60,000 bases of DNA from Owenia fusiformis (lineage: Eukaryota; Annelida; Polychaeta; Sabellida; Oweniidae). This document shows, piece after piece, positions 39,164-50,200 of this stretch. Within the stretch, counting starts at the first letter, position 1; every line of letters starts with the position of its first letter. A model generated the notes under the pieces. It did not search any database and was not told the origin of the DNA. It saw only the letters and a list, made by a program, of their open reading frames with translations. The stretch spans positions 45,217,885-45,277,884 of the forward strand of contig CAIIXF020000001.1 in NCBI GenBank assembly GCA_903813345.2. The letters run 5' to 3'. Made by a program: the position numbers and the translations under genes.

Positions 39164-40970
39164 ACTATAAAGACAAATATAATCATAAAACACATCTAGA
39201 TCACCTAGATACCAAGTATATGGGACCAGATCAACTTACCATATTATTATATACAGTGTATATTTCTAAATATGACTGAGTTAATGTCACAGTGGCCAAA
39301 TATAGTAACCATTCCAAGTAAAGCGAAGTCTGCATGAAAATTTATTTGTAGTGTCCCATAGAAGCTCCCTTGTTGCATATATATATATTGATAGTTCACA
39401 AATCATATTGCAACTGATGTATGCAGCATTATATACAAGGCAATATCATAATATCTGTCTCTAGTCAGTATATGTCTCATACATTGTACACACCACATTT
39501 ATGTGACTAATTTTCACCTGGTAATCAACTTATGTGACTATTTCTCACCTGGGAATCAACTTAATATGGGACTATTTTTTGTTGAAAAGTCACACAATCA
39601 AGTGCCAATTTGGTCATGTGAATAAGTTCTATAATAATGTTATGCAAAACAATCACGTACATGTTGTACAGAGTGCACCAAATATGACTGAAAACCATTA
39701 TTTTGATTTTCGTAATAATCACACACTTCCATTGTATTAAATTTTATTTCATACATTGTACCATATGTTTATAATTTTCTTTCAAATTTAAATTGTATAT
39801 ATGTTTATTTAGACTATAGTTTCTTTGCTTTTTCTGCATTATGGTTTGTGTAATTGTAAATAAGTGAATTGTGCTTAGTTGTACAGTCTAACATAAAAGG
39901 TTTGAATGTAAACCACCCTTAATGCTTTCCACCTTGAATCATCGTGGTTGTGTATAGATTCACACCTTCTATGCAGGACTGTATCTTTAAGGAGGCCCAG
40001 AGATCTGTAAAAGTCTGGAGTTCAGATCTGTCAATTGTACATAGTAAAAGTTTCTTAATGATATTCTGTCTGGATTGGCAAGCCATATTAATTTTCAATT
40101 CATTTTTTGCTTATTTTATTCTGAAGCACCATGTGGGTGCTGCTACTCAATTGCTAAAGATGGCGCTGAATCTCATGCCATATTTGTGCAGCGATTTGAA
40201 TGTTAACTATTTTCATCAGCTAGAGTTTCCAAAGATGTATCAGTGGCTTATGATTTTAGCTCTTATGTAGTGTGTCTCACATCCTTCTCAGGTACTTAGT
40301 CTCGTTGCACCGCAACCGTTAATCACACTTATATTGCTTTACCTTGACAATCTGTATGATCATTTAAGAAGACTCAATGTACCATTTCTGTGCCATGAAC
40401 CCCCTTTATTTTGATTTTTCCATATTCTGTGTTATTATCTGTGTATGTATGCTTAAAATCTCATTTTGATAAAGCAGCTGATGACAGTTTGAATAACGTC
40501 ACACATTTGGCCATTTTTCTATATTATTACTTTATCTCATACATGTAGGAGTAACAATATACAGTGAAAGAATATAGTATGTTTGTATGTTAGAAGTTTC
40601 ATTTAACTTTTGTTAGAATACTTGTCTTATATTCTTATACAGTGTGCCTTAGGATAATCTATATAAAAGATGCATTATTTTGGTACAATATATTGTACAG
40701 ATGTATATCATCGTATTGTAGCAGACATAACTAGTTTTTCAATGTATTTTATCAGTATATTTTCACTGATCAGTATACAAGCATATTATACATAGTATAT
40801 ACTGTACACAATTTTTGTTTCATTTGACATGAAATTAAATTCACTATAAGACATCATATTTATAATGTCACATAATAATACCATTGCATAATCAAAATGG
40901 AATTTGCTTACAAGTTATTGAATAGCTTTGATTTAATTAAGATGATAAAATATAATAATATAAAAATATA
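39164..40970 (+). other. probable 3' UTR of the PRDM gene
   Basis: AT-rich sequence after the stop with no similarity to coding families. No AATAAA was found on this strand. ATTAAA variants at 39736-39741 and 40834-40839 are the best poly(A) signal candidates. The end must fall before the converging GSTK1 3' end near 40,990. Confidence 0.5.
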
Positions 40971-40988
40971 ATTTCACTTTTTGTGCAT

Positions 40989-41004
40989 TTTATTTACATT
41001 TATT
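40989..41004 (-). terminator. candidate GSTK1 polyadenylation signals
   Basis: Two AATAAA hexamers on the minus strand (TTTATT at 40989-40994 and 40999-41004 on the plus strand) lie 170-190 bases past the GSTK1 stop codon. Good distance for a short 3' UTR; cleavage site not determined. Confidence 0.55.
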
Positions 41005-41175
41005 GAGACTAGAACTAAGGAAGAAAGTATTTCCTGAATTTACATATCCCGATTACTATTCATCGTCCGTTAGTTAGTTGATTGCATTAGGAAGTCCACA
41101 CTTCTTGACTGACAACAGTCCCTCCAGTTTGCCTATATCTATCACTCTGCAGTTCTCCAATCATTATCACTGATA

Positions 41176-41225
41176 TCACAGTTTGCATTTGGAAAATTCA
41201 ACTAAAGGCCCCTCCCACTTTTCAC
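41176..41225 (-). CDS. GSTK1: GSTK1 exon 8 with stop
   Basis: Acceptor ttttttccag on the minus strand, above 41225. Completes a split Gly codon, then [15 protein letters not shown] and TGA. EKW-GP matches the C-terminal end of kappa GSTs. The terminal CKL fits PTS1 (S/A/C-K/R/H-L/M). Confidence 0.92.
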
Positions 41226-44200
41226 CTGGAAAAAACATGATTTCAAATATAATCCTGGAATAATTTTAGCTACATTTTTCATAAAAATTGAAACTGAAAC
41301 AAACTTTCTTTTAAAAAATCAAAACCTATATAATTCAACGCACCATAAACATGGTCCAGTTCATTTCATTCTGAGTAAGATGATTATTTCTAGATGCACA
41401 TGACATGTACAAGAACATAACTACAAGTGGTCTATAACTAAATCATCAGCAGTCAATCCCCAGTCCTAATTCTGGTACAGAAATCTGCAATTTACACCCT
41501 CCCACACACTGGGAAAGATTTCCACAAAATATTAGAAATTACAATTCTTAAAATTAATTTTTATTTTACAATATGTCCATAGAAATAACATAAACAAAGA
41601 ATTGTAAACCAGGACCCATGACTTAAATTGCAATATCTTGAAAAGATAACATCCTGACTTGACTCACCTAGAATCATCGCCAAAATGGGGAATCTATCTG
41701 ATCCAAAAATTAGGTGTTCCTTCCCATCTACATGGGCTATAATTATGGGGGAACCAAAAGCCTGGAATAAAAGAGAAGTGAAAATTAATAAATCAATGAT
41801 CTATATTCTTTACCTGTATTATTCAATGTGATATTGCAATATGATTCCAAAAAAGATTTTGTATAATTAGTCCATGGTATGATTTCCGAATATGAAGGAT
41901 CCGTAGCACACTATAGCGCAGCAACATTGGAAGCAATATTTATGAAGGTGTATATGTCTTGATTCTTTAAAAATACCATTTGCTGAAAAAAGTTCCGGCT
42001 TTCGGGTCGAAAAATGTCTTTCAACACAAGGGGTCAAAAAACGTAAATATTTTGATTCGAACTTTTATGCATTTTATAAGACACCAACCGTCATTCTAAG
42101 CATACGAACAAAACATAATTATCATAATGTAGACATATACTATGATTTTACTGTAGATGTCGGTGTTTTAATTAATGTAATTACGCAAGTGTAGTTTTCA
42201 GATTTTGTTTGATTTTTCAAAGTTTTGATTTTTTTGGGAATATTTTAGCTTTCTTACCATTTGAAACATTTTATTACCAGAATTTTTCCATATAATTGCA
42301 AGGGGTCTAACAACAAATTATTGTTCATGTTTTATAAAACATAATACAATAACAAATAGGTAAGATTTATATCTAATTAAATGTTACAGAGGTATTGGAA
42401 TGTTCATATATTCCGAGGGCATGTGTAATAATCAATTAGAATCATATGCAATCGAACGCCTTACAATTCTTCCGTGACCTTACTTGTGGCTATCATCAAG
42501 TTTTCTGGTGGTTGTCTCTTCTTTGACCTTAACGCTGGATACAATCAGATTTTAGGAAGATAATGATAATGATTTTTCTCAATTATTCATGAATTCGACC
42601 AAGTCTTTATGGTTGTTTTATAAGCAACTGAGCTATATCTAACTACGAGAAATATAATTTTAGCTGTAGTCCCAATTTTTCAAGGAAGAGCAATATGCCC
42701 TCCATTATTGATAATGTTCACCGCTGAATAAAAGTCCATATCTCAAAACGCTAGGTCAAATATCGCTGCGCTATAGTGTGCTACCAGCTCCTTTATTAGA
42801 CGTCCTAGAGATTTCATACCATGGACTAAATGTAGGAAAACAAACAAGGTGGCAGCACCTCCTTATCTTGCATTCAAAACTAATTTGTGATTTTCCTTTG
42901 TTACAATCCAAATTAAGGAAGCGAGCAACACCATGTGTAGTAAAATTGACTGGACTGATAAATACTCCTGTGCTTTGCAATGCATTTCTGACAGCTTAGA
43001 TAATCCCACTCTTTCATAAGAAACACATAAGGCATGTGTTGATAAAACAACAAAGGCAAAGCTACTTAGTTATCAATGTGAAAGATGGCAGCACCTCCTT
43101 AGCTCAATATTCTTTTATCTTACAATATCAACCTATTTAGGAACGGAACTAAACATAAGAATCTCAGGAGATTAATTATCATATCACATACACACATTTG
43201 TCAAAATGTCTTATCATAAAATATAAAATTGATTTGATGTTTATATCGTTTAATATCATACTAATGTAACAAAATTATGTGTCAAGGAGGTGCTGCCCTC
43301 TAGTTAGTATTTATCAACTATTTTAATTCAGAAATCTATTATATACTATTAATCCATCAAACATTTAATATTTTAGATTAAGTTAGACCATATTATAACA
43401 TAACACATACTCCTTTGTCTAATGCTTCTTGTGTACGCTCTTTAACTTTGTCTTTTACTTCAGAATCTTTAATTTTTGCAACTGCTGCTTTTGCATTTTC
43501 CATACTGAGTCCTGCCTTTACACCAGCCTGAAAACAACGAGACAATTAAGTAATAGACTTGAATTTGCTTATTCGCACAAAAAGGAACATAGCTTTATTG
43601 TTTTAGGCCAATCAACATTTGATACATGTTTAATGTCAGTATGTCACCTCGCTTTGATAATAAGAGGAACATCTTAGACAATAAATAAACATTTTAAGTG
43701 CCCATGTATGTCATTATAATGCAAAATGCCACCTGATGCCAAACCCCAACAGCAGAACACCATCCTCTCATGTGTGATGGTGACATAAAATAAACATCCA
43801 TCAGGATATTAAACATATAATAAACTTTAAATGGCCTTATTATACTTTCTGGTGTAATTTAGAAGAAAATTAACAAAATCCAGTGAAAAGATGTCTGTGT
43901 CTGCTATGAAAACATTGTTGTGAAAAATGATATGAACCTCATGTACATTGAGTTGAGCTCTTATGAAGAGCCATTAAATCAAATGAGTGGTCTGTTCCAA
44001 CTAACCTGAATAAAACTTTCTGGCAGGTAGATGTCTTCATCCTACAAAAATATTGAACAGGAATAAAAGATGAAAAGATATTGATAGTTTTGCATCAAAA
44101 AACTTCCATCCCCCTGAATCTGTTATAACACAGGCAGAAATACTAGTAGATTAGAGGGAGGGGGAGGGGGATGGCCAGAGAAGTGATAAAGACTAAAATA

Positions 44201-47200
44201 TTGGATGACTTCTGTAAAAATGAATGAGTATAAAGTATGCTTTTACAAGATAATGTTTGGTTTTTGAAGAATAACTTTTCCAAATTTTAAAATAAAATGT
44301 TAAAAACATTAAATATATGGATATAAGAAAATGTCAATTGGTATTGTGGTATCATATCATTTTTAATCTCAACATAGACACAGCTTTATTGTTCTACTTC
44401 TGTACTTGTCCACTACATAGGCATGCCATGTGCAATGGGTGTGATCGCACCCCCCCCCCATAACCAATAAAAACAAGAACACAAATGTGTAGAAAATGTC
44501 CCCACCAATGGGTGATCCCATCAAATGGTTATCCTGAAAATGAGTAGACAAGACTTTACCAACACAATTTTACTTGATCCGTCACACAGTTAACTAGAAA
44601 ACATGTAAACAAGACTTTACAGACAAGATTTTAGGATGGAAAATCCAAAATGGCTGCCTTGACATTTACCCAGAATGTCAAAAAACTAATCTGTTCCTAG
44701 ATTTTCATACTAAGAATCATCCCTGAAAATATGACATTGATCTACCAAATGGTTCACCTGAAAACGCGTAGACAAGATTTTAGGACAGAAAATCCAAAAT
44801 GGCTGCCATGACATTTACACAGAATGCCAAAAAACTAATCAGATCTAGATTTTCATACTAAGAATCATCCCTAAAAATTTGAAATTGATCTACAGAACGG
44901 TTCACCTGGAAATGCATAGACAAGACTTTACAGACAAGATTTTAGGACAGAAAATCCAAAATGGCTGCTTTGACATTTGCCCAGAATGCCAAAAAACTAA
45001 TCAGTTCTACATTTTCATACTAAGAATCATCTCTGAAAAGGAGTTGGGTAAACAAGGCCATTTTAAGCCCCACCTGATTTTCAAGTTTTCTCTTTATTTT
45101 ATTAATCTATGTGATATATGTGTTTCAAAAATGTATGAAAATTTAGGTCAAGGTCATATTCCCTAGGTCAAGGTCAAATTAATAAAATTCATTATTTTCT
45201 ACCAAAATATACCTTTTTGGTTAAAATATCACAAATATCTGTAGGAATTTAGTCTCATAGAGGTTGGAATTACAATATATAGTAAATTGGCAATTTGCCA
45301 ATAATGAGATATTTATATTAATATATTCCGCCCTTCCCACGCAACACTGAAAGAGAACAAAAGTACCTAAAATAATGAAAATACTTTATTATTTTTAATT
45401 CATTTAAATTCAGAATGTACATTTCATGATTTGACTCGTAAAGTAATGTTTATTTTTTATGAGAAATATGTCCTGCTTCCTGTTAGCGACATAGGGTATG
45501 CTAAAAACCACACACTAAACACACACACTGTATATATTATAATTCAACATAATGATATTATTCAACATAATTTTAAAGCAACTATTAAGTTTATTATCAA
45601 TCATTCTGATAATGTCTAGGAAACAGTAAGTACAGATAACGGAGATAATCACTTCTTGGAGATCACCTAAAAGGTGAAAAACATCTAAAATCTCAACACA
45701 TTTCATCATTGGCTTGTTAATGAAATAGACAACAGTTATTGCATATTATCTGTCCAACTTTGGCATTCTTGACTTGTGAAGCTAAATCTTCTGTAACCTT
45801 TCTCCGTTTTCTAGGAGAATTTACCTGCTTCCTACATATGCAGCATGAATAGCATTTGGCCATTTTGAATAATCAACAAAAATGGCAGGCAAAATTTTCT
45901 ATAAAGTTCTAAAATTCACATCGAGCATAATAAGTCTCCATCAAAATTATTCTTTGTATGCAACAATATAACATTTAGGTAACTAAAGAAGCACTTATTA
46001 GAGTGGAGACTTGTTATGCTCTATGTGAAAACACTCAAAGGATTACTACCTCCAGTGAATAAAAATGTCACCCAGACTCAGCATGAAATGTCCTTTCAAA
46101 GCTTTACTTACCTCTAAACTGTACATATTGTTTAAATCAATTGTATGTATGGATCAAATAAATATATATTTACATAATCCTGGACAGATAAATCAAAAAC
46201 ATTCATTCATAGCTGAGTAAATTGGAATTCATCAAGAGGGTTGCAAAATATGTGAATTTTTTTCCTTCTGGCCCCCTCCCTCTTTGAAGGTCTCCAGACA
46301 CCGTAACAATTTTTTCTAAATTTTTTTAAAAATACTACCCAAAAACATAGACTTCAATCTATGCATTTCTGATGTTTTTTTCTCCTATTCTTAAAAAAAG
46401 TTTTTTCACACTTCAATTGGGGCACTCTCTGTTGCTAGTTTACCCAACTCCTTTGAAATTGATCTACCAAACGGTTCACCTGAAAACGCGTAGACAAGAC
46501 TTTACAGACAAGATTTTGACATTTATCCAGAATGCCAAAAAACTAATCAGATCTAGATTTTCATACTAAGAATCATCCCTAAAAATTTGAAATTGATCTA
46601 CAGAACGGTTCACCTGGAAATGCATAGACAAGACTTTACAGACAAGATTTTAGGACAGAAAATCCAAAATGGCTGCTTTGACATTTGCCCAGAATGCCAA
46701 AAAACTAATCAGTTCTACATTTTCATACTAAGAATCATCTCTGAAAATTTGAAATTGATCTACCAAACGGTTCACCTGAAAACGCGTAGACAAGACTTTA
46801 CAGACAAGATTTTGACATTTATCCAGAATGCCAAAAAACTAATCAGATCTAGATTTTCACACTAAGAAACATCCCTGAAAATTTGAAATTGATCTACCAA
46901 ACGGTTCATCTAAAAACGCGTAGACAAGACTTTACAGGCAAGATTTTAAGACGGAAAATCCAAAATGGCTGTCTTGACATTTATCCAGAATGCCAAAAAA
47001 CTAATCAGATCTAGATTTTCATACTAAGAATCATCCCTAAAAATTTGAAATTGATCTACAGAACGGTTCACCTGGAAATGCATAGACAAGACTTTACAGA
47101 CAAGATTTTAGGACAGAAAATCCAAAATGGCTGCTTTGACATTTGCCCAGAATGCCAAAAAACTAATCAGTTCTACATTTTCATACTAAGAATCATCTCT

Positions 47201-50200
47201 GAAAATTTGAAATTGATCTACCAAACGGTTCACCTGAAAACGCGTAGACAAGACTTTACAGACAAGATTTTGATGGCTGTCTTGACATTTATCCAGAATG
47301 CCAAAAAACTAATCAGATCTAGATTTTCATACTAAGAATCATCCCTAAAAATTTGAAATTGATCTACAGAACGGTTCACCTGGAAATGCATAGACAAGAC
47401 TTTACAGACAAGATTTTAGGACAGAAAATCCAAAATGGCTGCTTTGACATTTGCCCAGAATGCCAAAAAACTAATCAGTTCTACATTTTCATACTAAGAA
47501 TCATCTCTGAAAATTTGAAATTGATCTACCAAACGGTTCACCTGAAAACGCGTAGACAAGACTTTACAGACAAGATTTTGACATTTATCCAGAATGCCAA
47601 AAAACTAATCAGATCTAGATTTTCATACTAAGAATCATTCCTAAAAATTTGAAATTGATCTACAGAACGGTTCACCTGGAAATGCATAGACAAGACTTTA
47701 CAGACAAGATTTTAGGACAGAAAATCCAAAATGGCTGCTTTGACATTTGCACAGAATGCCAAAAAACTAATCAGTTCTACATTTTCATACTAAGAATCAT
47801 CTCTGAAAATTTGAAATTGATCTACCAAACGGTTCACCCGAAAACGCGTAGACAAGACTTTACAGACAAGATTTTAGGACGGAAAATCCAAAATGGCTGT
47901 CTTGACATCTACCCAGAATGCCAAAAAACAAATCAGATCTAGATTATTATACTAGGAATCATCCCTGAAAATTTGAAATTGATCCACCAAACGGTTCACC
48001 TGAAAACACGTAGACAAGACTTCACAGACAAGATTTTAGGACGGAAAAATCCAAAATGGCCGACAATAAAAAAGTGATTATGTGTTTTTGCTGATTTCTT
48101 CTTACAAAATTATCACATATTATTACTGTTAACAATAACATAGGCTTTTACAACAAAGTAGATCTGAAATTATTTATAAAGCTACTAAATAGTTAAAGTA
48201 TGAAAACTCAAAAACACCATTCAATATGATACAAAGTATTATCGTGCGCTAACTTTTCTTAAGACATTCAAAATGGCTGACATGACTGAGCTAACAGGTC
48301 CAAAACCTAATCAGATCTAGAATGAAGTGAGCTGAACAAGATGTTAAAGTTTTAAGAGCAACTGTGAAGCCGTTTTTCTTAAAGTTTGCAGACAAGGATT
48401 TTAGCATTTGACTTCAAAATGGCCGACAGGAAGTAGGTATCGAGTTAAAATTTTTTCATCCACATCTGTATGCACTCATAAGTTATCCCTGAAAATTTGA
48501 AGGTGATATCTGTAGCGGTTTTGGAGAAAACTCCCGGACATACGGACAGACGGACGGACAGACGGACGGACGGACAGACAGACGGACGTGCCTAGGCCGA
48601 CAATATGGCCCCACACTATGTGGTGGGGACATAATAAAACCATGAGGAAGATGAAGAAAAGAGCTTTAAAATGCTTTTATTTGAATCTTCTAGCTCAATT
48701 TTGAAGGAAATTGCATCAATTTTTGTAAAATTTAAAATAAATCTTATTTATTGGCTTCACACCCCCTGACTGAAAACCGAAAAAATTTTGGCGATCAAAA
48801 TTCAAAATATTGACTGAAAGCTGGCTATGCCCCTGCACTATTTTTATAATGTTAGACAAAGATATACATTATGTAGAGGTGTCACTACTTTTGGTGTTAC
48901 ATTTTACCTTGTTCCACACTCTCATCCAAAGTTCTCTTGTGACTGGCTCCACCATATCAGGATTTGACATGCTTACAGCTGTAAGAAACCTCTGGGCATT
49001 TATAGAACCTTTTTTAAAAGCCACCTCAGCAAAATCCTACAATGCATAAACATGATTTAACTAATATAGTACGAAATTATTGTATTGAAAATACATCAAC
49101 AACAACCGAAATATTTCCTCTTAGAGCCATTTCTCTGAGAAATTCAACCCTCTTCAGACTGCAACATTTATTTATTATGGCCAACAAACTAGCTTTGATA
49201 ATATTTCAATAGACTAGATGCGAGTAGAAATAATCTTGATTTACGTCATTAAATATTCAAAATTCTGTCAAAGTGTTGTCATATTTGAAATCGGCATGTA
49301 AAAGTACATCTAGTAATATGGTTTCGAAAATTGTCTATCAATTTTGAAAATTTAATTTTTTTCTGAAAATGCGACTTCATGTTCGGGTTGATTCCCCATA
49401 GACCCTATGTTACAGAATCACAAAGAGTGAATTATCTTATCTTGTATTGGACAGATAACATTTTCCTTTACTGAACATATTCTAATTTGCATAACTATTA
49501 GATACATGAGGGTTATATGAAAATTGAACCACACAAATAGATGTAATTTAAGTTAAAGGGAACTTTCTACTATACCCGCCATGCTATCTGACCCGAACGA
49601 GCCATCTGGTGGTGAATCTAGTAACTACCTACTCGCATTTGCATTATTCAAATAGATTTTTTTTTTTTTTATAGTATAAACTTTATTGAAGTAAAGTCAA
49701 TACATTTTCGGCCACCAATCGCCATATTGGCATTATAGGTTAGCCATCACTTACATCGTAAAAAATTAAGTATAGTATTTAGCTGTTTGAGGACGACTGT
49801 GCATCGAAGGGTATCCCAGGGAACAGAGGGGTTTGTGCCAAGTAGATGTGTAGAAAACAAGATAAATACATTATGAGTTCTCCAGGGCGTAGATGAGACC
49901 TCTTTGCTATGTCTTATTGTCATGGAGAAAATTGCTGACGATGATAAAAAGTTTACTTAGTTCTGCTAAGGATAATGTCTCGTCACCATATAAGAGAAAA
50001 TTAAGTTTATCATCCATGTTTGTTAGTTGACTGATCTTATTATAAAAATTATTGTTGACCTCTTCCATCAGGGCATGCCTATTAATTTGGCATAGAGGAC
50101 ACTTGAAAAATAAATGTTTTAGTGTTTCAGGTTTGCCGCAAGAACAATGAGCCAATAGATGGTTGTCACTTCAACTGTTCAAAGGTTCTTACATTTTGTC

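Larger units (their letters stand above)
45040..46451. mobile_element. 1,412 bp insertion in the tandem array, 14 bp TIRs, no target-site duplication
   Basis: GGAGTTGGGTAAAC at 45040-45053 pairs exactly with GTTTACCCAACTCC at 46438-46451. Removing the segment restores the array unit to exactly 162 bp and joins ...CTGAAAA to TTTGAAATT as in other units. The insertion is therefore clean, between A and T, with no duplicated bases. The interior holds paired AGGTCA motifs, an inverted repeat at 45915-46029 and no enzyme frame. Confidence 0.85.
44590..48066. repeat. higher-order tandem array, 162 bp and shortened units
   Basis: The landmark AATTGATCTA (or a one-base variant) recurs at 44735, 44883, 46457, 46591, 46753, 46887, 47049, 47211, 47357, 47519, 47653 and 47815, with a variant at 47977. 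Successive steps are 148, 162 (after removing a 1,412 bp insertion), 134, 162, 134, 162, 162, 146, 162, 134, 162 and 162. Long and short units largely alternate, so the true repeat is a dimer. Short units lack the block from TTAGGAC to about GGCTG. Because 162 is divisible by three, repeated open frames appear (e.g. 46587-46865); these are not genes. Confidence 0.9.
44496..48632. mobile_element. 4.1 kb non-autonomous TIR element with tandem array and microsatellite (GSTK1 intron 4)
   Basis: Bounded by ATGTCCCCACCA at 44496-44507 and its exact reverse complement TGGTGGGGACAT at 48621-48632. Inside: diverged unit copies, the 162/134 bp tandem array, a unique region with further 'aaaatggc' blocks, a GACGGACAG microsatellite (48535-48588), then the right end. 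The inside-out plan (tandem units, then tetranucleotide microsatellite near one end) recalls the bivalve 'pearl'/Helentron-associated elements, but that assignment is inference. No enzyme gene. It accounts for most of the 4.9 kb intron. Confidence 0.75.

Noticed and set aside
41080-41160. Minus-strand frame reading NCRVIDIGKLEG as the GSTK1 C-terminus
   Set aside because: No proper acceptor and an upstream stop. The phase-consistent last exon at 41176-41225 gives the family-like EKWEGP end; this stretch is 3' UTR.
46587-47942. Series of near-identical open frames beginning [16 protein letters not shown]
   Set aside because: They arise because the 162 bp satellite unit is a multiple of three. 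No protein family similarity, and the array is non-coding.
46457-48066. Possible CRISPR-like array
   Set aside because: Units are contiguous 134-162 bp tandem repeats without unique spacers, in an animal intron.
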